DNA from: Anthonomus grandis grandis
Lineage: Eukaryota > Arthropoda > Insecta > Coleoptera > Curculionidae
Reading direction: 5' to 3'
DNA: 64,000 nucleotides
Assembly (NCBI RefSeq): GCF_022605725.1
Contig: NC_065551.1
Location: 31,000,001-31,064,000, forward strand
Shown piece by piece: positions 13,601-25,600 of the stretch. Position 1 is the stretch's first letter, and each line of letters opens with the position of its first letter. Under the pieces are notes generated by a model that worked only from the letters and a program-made list of their open reading frames with translations, did no database searches and was not told the DNA's origin. A program made the translations under genes and the position numbers.

Positions 13601-16600
13601 TGTACATAAATATACAAGAACCAATCAGTAAAAACCTTACAACAATTAAAGTAATAATTTATTAAATTAATATTGTAACACAGTTATAATTAAAGCAGTC
13701 ATTAACTCCGTTATTCTTCCATTGTGGGCCTTGATAAGAGTGTTAGGGGGCCTCTGCAGTTCGGAGTAGGAGGAGGAAAAATGGACGCGGCTGGTATCGA
13801 TACTCGACAACAGCGCAAAATAGGTCCGATATTAAAAAATAAAAATCACAGTCCGGGTTAACTACAGCCAAGAAAATCGTCTTTCGGATAGGGAAAATCG
13901 ATTGATCAACTCACTTTTTAGACCTTGTGTTTCTTGTTCGCTTCGGTATTCGAGAGTTTCTGTAGGATTTTCCTCGTATGGCCATTGGGGTCGAAATGAT
14001 TGGTGTGCGCCTCAGCTTCCTTCTTTGTTCTCTGCTTACCGCTATGGCCCGCGTATAGATATTTATCGTATTCGAAGTTGTAACGATCGTATTCGTCCAA
14101 ATGGCTTTCGGCTTCCGGTGAGATTTTCGCTTTATTTTGCATTTTATCACTTGATGATTTCACAATGAAACGATTTTGATTTTTGTGTGTCACTTTGACT
14201 TTCTCTGTCTAGAGATTGTTTTGTTCAACTATGGCGTTTTACACGCCCGCTGCGCTATTTATATGCGCGTTTCGAGAGGTCGCGCACTCGCAGTTAGAAA
14301 CGAATTATCGCGAAGCGTTTTATAGAAGTGCAACGTTGTCGCTTTTTATTTATTATTGGTTCAACATAATATGTAATGTTGTTTTTAATTTTTTTCCATT
14401 ATTGTTGATAAGAATAATGCAGTCTAGGCAGTTGTTGCGTAATATTTGTTATTGGTTTAAGCTCGATACCGCTCGAAGAGATAACATGATATGGAAACAT
14501 GTTAAAAATAGTGACTTTCTTTTTATTATACCATGATGGAAGATTCTGGTATTTTTGATGCCTTGAGAAATAAAGTCCCCACTTCTAAATTTACTTTTAC
14601 CGACACTGTGGGTGTAATCCGCGTAAATCAATTTTCATGACGGTCACTTGCAAATCAAAATAAAAAAAATAACGTTTGTCATCTCGTTGTTGGTTATTAA
14701 GTGTATGTATTAGTTATTTTACTAAAATTTTAATAATTAACTGACTAGGTATTTTATATAACTTAAAAGAGGGCGTGTCACAGCACGCATATCCGATTTA
14801 AAAAAAAATTAGCTAAAAGTCAATTTTACATCTGTTTGATCCGCCTGTTAGATGGCTAAAATGTAGATACGCCAAAAATGCCTTTGTCCCATATAAAACT
14901 ACTAGTAAATATCAGGTGTCGCGGCAAAGGGCTCCATATTAACCGACTTGATCGCGTCAAACGGGCCTATATCCAATGAACTAATGAAATGGCTAGAAAG
15001 TTCCCGCGTAAATAAAAAGTTTCTTCGAAGACCGTTTAGTTGTTGTTTACTTTTTGTCACAGGAAGAGCTTATTAATTAATTTGCTCCTGCATAAATATT
15101 ATTATAAACTGTTATAAATAATTAAGTTTATTTAGTTTAGTGACTATGAATGAGAGTATAACTCCATCAGAGCCAGGAAAAGCTAGGCGAACTCCTGGAG
15201 ATCGTCGCAAGTGGAAAAGAAACCTAGCAAAATCTAAAAGGTTGGTTATTTTTTTTCTTTAAATTAGCGATATATAAATTTAATATGTATTAATTTAAAT
15301 CAGGCATTATTATTTTAATGTTTAAAATTTACAGATAATTTAATACACTCTAAACATTAACGTTTAAAAAAGAATTGATTAATTTTATATAGGTTTTTAA
15401 AATTTGTTTTTTATTATTTCAGATACGATCCTCCAGGGCCACCAGAATATCCTCGTTGCGACCATTTGAACAAGTCTTATAAATGCAAGAGGCTAACTAT
15501 GAGGGACATCAAATAATTTCATGCAAATTTTTACGCAACTCGCGAGAAGAACTCTCAGGATGCTTTTATCATCAAACATGTAAAGGTAACAACTGCAAAA
15601 AGACCACGTCCTAAAAAGAAGCCTACATCTACAAAGAAAGTTAGTACAAACTACTACATTAGAGTTTCCGGCACGGAGAAGTTTTGTTTACGTGTATGTC
15701 AGCAAACCTTTGTTGATATTCTTCAAATCTCACGGAAAAGAATTCAAGGCTTAGCTCGAAAATTTCTAAATACGGGTAGAATTCCAGTGGATAGGAGAGG
15801 TGGAGCAAGACCTAATCATTTCTATGACAGGAAGAAAACCGCTATTAGAGGGTTTATAGAAAAATTGAAATGCTGTGAAAGTTATTATTCTCGAGTTAAG
15901 TCTGCTAACCGACGATATTTGCCTGGAAATTTTAGTATTAATAAATTATATCGAATGTACAATAATGAACAGCCTGACGAATTATCAAAATTAAAAAAAA
16001 CATTTAAATTTAAAACTGAAACCAATGCCCAAACGAAAAATAAATTCATGACTGACATGGCATTTCATAAAATGCGATATAAACCTTTTTTTATAAAACT
16101 GCAAGAGATCTTTTAACACTTAGTTATGATTGTCAAAAAAATTTAGTTTTACCTAAAGTTCAAGATCAGACGACATACTATAGTCGACAAATTTACATTT
16201 ACAATTTTTCCATTGTGAAGGGAAGCTTAAAAGACGGTTTGTATCCTGAAAATGTATTTTGTTATACTTCGATGGAGCACGAGCATAAAAAGGGTGCTAA
16301 TGAAATTGCTTCCGCGGTATTTCATCAATTGTCGATCCTCGAATTATTGGCATCTATTTCTACAATAAGGTTGTGTGCTGAGGGATGCGGTGGGCAAAAT
16401 CGTAACTCGATTATGATCGGAATGCTGCACTATTTTTTAGCAAAAGTCGCACCTCCAAACATTAAGGAAATACAAGTTATTTTTCCTATTACTGGACACT
16501 CGTTGTTACCCGCTGACCGCGTGTTTGCTTCTATAGAAAAGAAATTGCGTAAGTTACCAGTGATAATAAATCCAAAAGAATATGAGACAGTTTTTTCAGA

Positions 16601-19600
16601 GCATTCTACTATTTTTAGGCCTGGAACTGACTTAAATATTTATGATTGGAAGACTTTCGCAGAAACACTTTAAATTTAATGAACGTTTTATCCTTACGAA
16701 ATCTGCACAGCAAAATGTGTTGCTCCGGGGAGAAACATCTTATAATAGCGATATATCCACTGGCAAATTAATTGTAAAAAAAGGGATAAAAATTAGTTGA
16801 TGATAAATGCTACATTGCCAGGTCAGATACCTATGGGAGTGGCACTTAAAGCAGTAAAGATTCAAGATGTTAAGAATCTTCTGAAAAAACACTTTGGCGA
16901 AACCTGAACCACAATGGAGGAAAGCTCTTTCTACCAAAATGTGTTGAAAACCATGACAGCAATTCATGAAGCAGAAGATCTTGAAGAAAATGAGTTTTGT
17001 GAGGGACATGAAAATGAGCAACTTGCTGATCGAGTGTAAATTTATCAAAATATTATTATGTTTCTTAAGAATTTAGTTTTGTTTTCTTTTTTTGACAGAA
17101 TTTTGTTTTTAAATTTTGTAAACACCTTTAAATAATAAAAATAAAAGGCGTTTTGGTTATTCATTAAAACTGCATTATTATATCAAAACAGCCTATATCC
17201 TTATGTGGCTGTGGCAAAGGTTCCTATATCCATTTGGTTACAGCAAATGGCCCTATATTCAAATTTTAAAACTAAATAGCATTCTTTTCATCAATTTTCG
17301 GATTAATTTCGCTGCTTATTTTAGTATTATGAGTTGCTATGAATTATTTATAATAATGATATAGGTTTCGCTACCTATACTTTAGTTGCTACAGTTTTTT
17401 GCATCTACTGAGAAATTAGCGGAAGTGGATATAGCCCCTTTCGCAGTGAGATGCCTTTTATGCCCAATATTTTCCATTTTAATTCTTATTTTACTGTGAG
17501 ATCCTAATAGATTTTTAAATGAATTCCTGTTTAGAAGCTTTTAAGAACGTCAGAATACAAAGATAAAAGATAATGATGAATATTCAAGCGCAAATTGAAA
17601 AGTTTTTTATTTGCCCAAAATACAAAATGTAAAAGACATAATTTACTTTAGACAAATAAAGAACATTTCACAATTATGGGTAACCGATACACTCAATTAT
17701 CCCGAAGATAAGTCAGTGCGAAATGACCCTATAACCTAAAAAAACTCTAACGAACTACAGAAGAAGATATTTCAGTCTATTCCTATATATTCACAAATAG
17801 AGCGGTATTGACTTGTGTCCATTAAAAAATAACTGTAGATTAAGTACAGGTCTATGGCGATGAAGAATGCCGCAAAAGAAAATATGCAACTCACGACTCA
17901 TGTTTTTTACAAAAACGCAAAATTTAAATTTAATATAGTGCTATTTAGATCGGTGTACAGAAAAATCAATCAAATATACTTAACTTATTTATAACATAAA
18001 CTATTAAAAAAGGGTACGAAACTAAAAAAATTATTAATTAAAAGTAGGCAATACCAAACATAACACCCACGAACTTAATAAATATACCTGGACTGCCAAT
18101 TCAATGAAAAGTAAATGACCACTACTAGGTGGCCGCCATTTTGCGCGATCGTGTCCTTTCGATGTTGGTCACTCTGACCAATTTCAGTTGTGCCAATTGT
18201 AGGGAAACAAAACAATTAGAGTTTTTGAGAGGTTATCCTTACAAATAATAAAAATAATACGTTTATTTCCAAAATTACAAAATTTAAATACAAAATACTT
18301 ATTCTACTTTATGTATAAGTACAAGGAAGAAATAAACGATTAGTACCGAAGCTGCTCTATTTAGAAGCTTGTTGGTACATTTTCTTTAGGGATATATATA
18401 GTCCAATTCGGGTTTAAAGGTCAATATCGGGTTTTTCTTGTCAAGTCCGAGAAAGTATTCCATCAATGGTATTTCAGTACATCACTCATAATTTATTTGT
18501 ATTTGTCCATATTCAATTATTCTTATTGCCGGTTTTAAAACAATATTAAAAATAAGGACAACCACATCTTGCACAACAATAAGAAAAGACGACACTATTT
18601 AAATTCAAATACTCACAGTAGCACATCGGAATCAACAAAAGAGCATGGGAATTATCAAACGTTTAATAAAAGTTATCGCTCTGTTATTACAAAAAGAATA
18701 AGAACAAGTTACAAGTTATTCACCAAATGATGAAATATAGTCGCATCTGTCTGTTCAATCCATTGCCTTACATAAACTTTAAACGTTGCTATAAACATTT
18801 TTTCCTGTATGGGTCTTGGTATAATGTTATAGAGTTTTGGTGCTAAATATTTGAAATGATGCTGACCAATACTTTTTTTATTACTACCAACATGCACATT
18901 TTAATTAAGCCTATTTCTTGTGGGGTATGTGTGCGATAAAGTTTCAAGAATAATTTTTTTCCTATATATATTCATACTTAAATTGAAACAGTAAAGTTTC
19001 CTCATGTCCATTATTTTTGTTTCCTTATAAAGTAAACTGGTTGGAAGTAGTCGATTTTTCTTAAATATAATTTTTAGCATGATGCTCAAATTGCTATAAG
19101 TGGCAATCCCGGACACCACCCCACCCGATCAATCCATATGTCAAATGAGATTGAACCAACGAATAGTATATTATGCTAAGGTTCTTGATACTTAGGTATT
19201 GTTTTAAATACTTAAAACCTCTAATTTTATTGGTCAACTGCTTTAATTGTAAATCCCATTTAAGATGTTGATCTACAATAATACCCAAATATTTTATGGA
19301 CGGTGATGCAGAAATTGACAACAATTGATTAATTTCTAAAGCACCTATTTGGGGAAGATTTCTGGTGTAAGAACTAAAACTAATATATTTTGTTTTTGCC
19401 CATTTAATGTTAGTTTGCTTTTCTTAAACCAATCTGCAATTAATTGAAAATCATTTTCAGCTGTTTGTTTTGGAGCTTGCCAGGTCTCTCCTGTGTAGAC
19501 AACAACTGTGTCGTCGGCGAAACTTATAATTCTTCCCACAGTTCTTATAGAAAAAAGACTATTTATATATATAATAAATAAAAGTGGTCCCATTACAGTG

Positions 19601-22600
19601 CCTTGGGGTACTCCACATTTGATATCTCTCATTTCGCTATAAGTCCCAATGATGGTTTAAAAAATTAGTTTAGTTACACGTCAAACGTCAGCGTCGTCAA
19701 CTTCATTACTGTTATTTAATATATTTTTTGTTGGCAACACTAAAAATAATTTAGAGTGACCAACATAAAAAGGACACAGCCACTTTAAAAATGGCAGCCA
19801 CCAGGCAGTGGTCACTTTTGAATATTGTAGCCATATGCATTAGCAGCCAATGAACATTTTATTAAGTTCGTGATATAACCACGTTTGAATACCGACAAAT
19901 CTAAAAGGTTTTTGAAAAGATGTCGAAGATTGCTGCTCACGAACTTAATAAATATATCTGGATTATCAATCCATTGAAAAATAAATGATCACTACTAGGT
20001 GGCCGGCAAAATTGCAAAAATTCATCAAAACTATAGAACACCCCTTCAGACAACATTTCTTTAACTGTTGAAATAAATTGTTTTTGTGGTAATGTTTTTA
20101 TTTGAGCAGGCAGTTTGTTAAAGGATGTAACGCCTTTTATTTTAACTTAAATTTGTGCAATAAAATATAACAATTAATCATCGTAATTTCCAGAATCCTA
20201 TCAATTTAGAAAAACTCAAATATGTTATCGGCTTTATCGATCTTTCTATAACCTGATAGTAGTAAAACAATACGTGGAAATTGATACCTAACGTTAGCGA
20301 ATATATGTTGATCCAAAAAATAATAATATTGTGCAATCTTTTTATTTTGTATTTAAATTATTTAAAACGGTTGTTGACATTGATGGATTTAATAATAACT
20401 TGTGGTGTTTAAATTAATTTGGGACAATGAACTTTCTTGTACCTGTCTCACACGGTTATGGGTGAGCTATATTTAAATTTATTCAGTTCACTTATTTCCT
20501 TGGGGATGGTTTACTAAATTTAGATTTCTATCAGGTTTATATTAAGGAAGCTGCTTAATGATTTTTTTAGATCTGTTTCATTTTAGTTCAATAAGTTTTC
20601 TATATTATCAAAATCTGTGGGTTCTGTTTATGCTTCAGTTAAATATATCTAGTTCTTTTATAAATATGTTCTGCCTTCTTTTCAAACTTGATTCGAAGAA
20701 CCTTCTTTTAGTTTTTGTACTTTTTAACTCTTTCAGATGTTCTTGAATTTAAAGGCCAGTTAAGGAGCTGTTTAATTACATTAGAAAACATATTTTTATT
20801 CCAAACAAGACCAAGTACAAAGGGAGCAGGAGTTTTATATAAACTCGATTCACTAACTCGGGTGTAACTACTCTTTTGTATGTTACTGACTGTATACGTG
20901 ACAGTTCTAATGAATGTTTCAAATTTGTAGCTTCCTGTAAATATATTTATTTTTTTTAATATAGCTCTGTATCCATTAAACTCATTTCTATTTTTGCAAC
21001 AGTTAGTTCCAGTTAACGAAAATAAAATTTACTGTATAATAAGTACAGCCTGTCGCAACATATAAGACATTCTATTGAGCAATTTCTGTAACCACAGGAC
21101 CGAAGGACAAAATAACATAAATTAATTAGGTCCAACCCTACACAACAAAATAATATACAAAAGTATGTACTTACTTGCCAACGGATGCACAAACTACGGA
21201 ATCAGCACACACTGCCGCCCTCTTGAACACCCTCAAAATCGAGCTGGATGGAGGAAGAGATTTTGTTGGATTAGTCGGGGTAAGTGGTGGTTCCTTTCCA
21301 TTTTGTGCCTCCGGTGAATTTTCACTACTATTGAACGCCCCAGTATAGTAAGCTACTACTAATATTCCTAATACTACTAGTACTGCTACCGCTCCAATTA
21401 TATAGCGTTTTATGCTATGCGTACTGAAAGAAAATTGTTAGTTTAGTTTAGATTATATGTATTTTTTAGTTTTTTAATTCCTATAATTTTTCTATAAATA
21501 GGAACTATAATAACTTTTAAATTTTGCATTGAATCCTTGGCAGAACTTCCTTGCTCTTTATCTAAACTTAGGGCCTTACTGTATACGTAAATACAAGTAT
21601 AGTACAGTTAAACTTTTGTATAAATAAACATTGGTTTACAAGAATGTCTGAATGGTATTTTCCACAAACCTAAGAGCTCTTTTTTGTAAGTGACAGTTCT
21701 CGTAATTGAAAGCTCTAACTGTTTTCAGAACATTCTCAATGTTGAGAATAATTTCTTCATAACAACATCAAATATTAACTTGATGCTGTGACACTTTTTT
21801 CATTAGCAGCATGCGAAATAATTGATGCGTCATCAGCAAAATGCCCAATACTTCGTCTGATTTTTACAAAAGTAATGCAGATGTAATAACGGTCAGAAAT
21901 ATAAATATAATAGAATAATCTATTAAGAATTTATTCCAAGAGCATCAACTATTAATAGTATACAATAATTTCCAGTTAAATTCAGATTTCTATCTGTCTA
22001 AACTGATCATCTAAGGAGATTTCCATGAATATGGTCCAGCAGAACCAGAAATGTAGGTGTGCCTACAGTTAACTATAAACGCAAATTGGGCTCCCTCTAC
22101 TAAGCCGCACCGGAACTAAGAAGTGATGGGAGGCGTGTTCAAAATTGGCGCCAAATTTGAATTTTATTAGGCGCGGTAAGAAATTATACCAATAAACGTA
22201 TGCATTATTTTTAAGTGTTGTCCTCTATTAGAAGTAAAGGAACTATAACGTTATGCTGTTAATAAAAAATATTTCTTTTTTCAAATTATGCAGCAAATTT
22301 GACATTTTTCAAGGAGGGGGAAAGGGGTAGTGGAAAGAGCGTAAAATTTTAAGCCGGTCAAAAGAGTCTTATTTATTTTTTAAAATGGTGATATAGGCAT
22401 GGCATGCTAAAATTGCGAGAGATTATTCCAGGAGCACCTAATAATTTTACGATATCCTAATTTCTACTTTATACAACTTTTATGTAACTATTATAGTTTT
22501 GAAAAATATAAATTTTCGAAATTTCTATTAAGTCAGTTGGATTTACACCCTGTTGCTAATATACTGCAGGCTTAATGTATAATTTAGCAGAAATATTGCC

Positions 22601-25600
22601 ACCACTTTCTGGTCATCGCATAAGTTTCATACATTTACATTTTAAAATATTATAGTTTTAATTTAATTTTTAACCACTGACAAGGTTTTACCTTTTGTGG
22701 ATTTTGTTTATCTATTGTCAATTTATTCCATTTCTAAACAATATAATAAGGATGTTACTATTAGCCTTGATGCCATATCTATTCGTATTTTATGTGTAAA
22801 ATCTTAATGCGGAAGTGTATAAATTATTCGGTTATCATAAGCTTGTTCTATAGTTTAATTTACTTATGCTAAACAAAAAAATCAACCTTTAAATTTGCAA
22901 TTTAAATTTAAGTAGGTATTAGATAACTAATTATTAATGCATGACGAGCAACTTACAATTCTTCGTCATCACCATCCTCAAAAACGTCATCGTCGTATTT
23001 GCCTGTTGATCCGCATAAACACTGACTACAACTCCTTTCCAAATTACAAGAAACCCCTTTGTTTGACCGACATCTTCGTCTTAACGACCCCGTTCTACGT
23101 ATTATATCTGGATAAAGTAGCAGTCTAAAGTCTACCATCGTTATAAATTAACCGTTAAAGTCAAAAGGTTGGTGCCCAAAAGGGGTGAAAACTTAAAATT
23201 TTGGCCATTTAGTGCTTTGATACGCGTATTCGGTTTACATATTTAAAAGGAACCGAGAGGTTAGAAATGTGAAGTTGACAAATGGAGGGTGGATCGATAT
23301 TGGGGTAAATGAGGGACGTATTCGGGAAGTTTGTGGGAATTAGATCCCTTAAACTGCTAAAACTTCCATGGTAGGAGAAAAATGGTAATTATGTCGAAGA
23401 TACTATATATAAATATATTCCGTGGATCGCTTTACAAACTGTTTTTCTTCTTCTGACCTTATTTTAATGCCAATTTTAAATTTTACTACTATTATTAATT
23501 TTCCTGGATAGGCAGTATTTAGAAGAAATACCTAATTAGACACATCGAAAATAAAACAGTCAATTAAGAGCAGTTCATTCGCTTAAAAAAAAAACGCGAC
23601 TAGTTGGAAGAAAGTAGCTGTGGTAAATGGGTTTATTTTGATTTTTTTTTTAAATCATGGGCAAACAGTGGATTTTATTTACTTAATAACCACTTTATAT
23701 CTACAAGTAACACCAAACCGCACAATAAGGAAATAAAACAATTTATATCTTGTAAGGGCTGTGTCCTTACCTTGTGTTCCGCGACCTGTACCTATTATCC
23801 ACTTTGGATTCACCATTTTTATTCGGCTGAAGACTATTCACCTCTTCCGGATTTGACAATAAAATAACTTCTGGCATTTTATTTTTTTATTTAATTATCA
23901 CTACTTTTCACAAGAGATCACGGTATAGACGAGTAAATAAAGAACAAATTTATTTGGAAGCTTGCTTTGAAATTACGATAAGAAGTGACTTCTTGCCAGT
24001 AACTTTACCCAATACAGAAGATCAAAAGGCAACAAGAAACATTTTTAAGGACCTTTTTCAAGCAAAAGCAAAAAACTGGTATAGATGAGTGGACCCCGCC
24101 GATTGGGTATAATTACCGACTAGGTTTACATCGCGCACCATAGTTGGTAGCTCACGAAGGACACGAATAATCATTATTGCTTTTTATGCTTAGATGTTAA
24201 ATTTTAAGCCCAGCAGCGTTTTTTTTTTCAGTTTACCGTATGTACCTTAATACTGTTTACCGTAATAAACTGTTCAGGTTTTGAATAAACGCGAAATTGT
24301 TAATGGAAGTCACAACTTATTAGTTCTGAAATTTTTGAAACACGTGGTATTTGTGTGGCTTACTGATAATTATTATTAGTGGTTTTTACGAAATGTATTT
24401 AGCATAATAAATTTGATATATTTATTAGACATTTAAATTTATTTACAAGGAGATTGGTTCACTTAAGAGCACTTTTTCGCTTAAATCATAAATTCGGTAA
24501 GTGGAGGCAACGAAAAATGCATGCATACTGTAACCGTTGATTGAATATTACAGCCCAAATATTCAATCTGTAACGATATTGAACACAGTTGATACAGTTC
24601 TCCGTCAATTCGAAACCATCGTTATGTCGCAATCGGGGCTGCAACGACATCTTTGGAGACGTGTGAAAAGTTCGCGATTCGAAGTAGTATTAAGTAAATA
24701 CAGTGTAAATAAATGTTTCTAGCAGTCTTAAGTGATCACGAACGGTAAAAGCGCTAGAATACATTTTTTCAAGAGTGCCGCAAAATATTACGCTGACTGT
24801 GACATAAGCAAAGGAATGAACACCCCATTGATTAAGCCAGACATTGTGAATCAGTTTTCTTAATGGTATAACCCTGATATGTGCACAATTGAATATCCAG
24901 TTTCGTTTTTTATCAATTCATCAAAACTAAAAATTAATAACATCAATGTGACGACAAATGCCATTACGGAAACGGGATAAATCCACCCAATTTTCAGCCG
25001 AGCTGGGTGATTTGCGTGATTATACTTATTAGAGAAATTCCACGAAGTTCTGGTCGCACTACTAATTATGAATTTAATATTATTAGGTTATAGATAGATA
25101 GAACTAAGCTCTTTGAAATCCCAAAATAAGTCCATAACCATTATTATACTATACAGGTTGGGGAATCGATCATTACGTATAAAGAGGTGCGTAAAGCCGA
25201 AATCCGGCAACGCTCACGCATGGATTCCGTGCGCTCTGCTATTCGTCTGGACGTCGTGATTTTTCTTATGCAAAAATAATAACATACATCAAATCAATCA
25301 ATAGCAGGATATTGTTGGAAAAACTGGGAAAAGTTACATTGATATTGATGACTATTAAGATTAGATGATTTTGATATGTTCACGTCGATATTTTATTGAA
25401 ATTTTTTTACATTTACTTTACTTTTATTTACCCACTTGCTTTAAACGTAATATAACACTCTTAAATAAAAAAGGCAAAGTAATCCGAGTAGAAAGTTAGC
25501 ACTGCGCCATCCCCTATATATATACTATCTACAACTTAATTATTTTAAAAAACCGAAACTGATAGTAAAAGGTATTCACTTTTCATATTAATAACGTGCT

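Noticed and set aside
13902..14168. Plus-strand and second minus-strand ORFs over Nupr1
   Set aside because: They are shadows of the Nupr1 coding sequence in other frames.
14143..14193. Upstream extension of Nupr1 to 14193
   Set aside because: The frame is open but starts with GTG, not ATG. The first ATG at 14142 gives the usual family length.
16740..17048. 102-aa minus-strand ORF
   Set aside because: Antisense of the frameshifted C-terminal part of the element B transposase-like gene.
23604..23867. 87-aa plus-strand ORF
   Set aside because: No motif, flanked by AT-rich DNA, antisense within the GGT 5' region.
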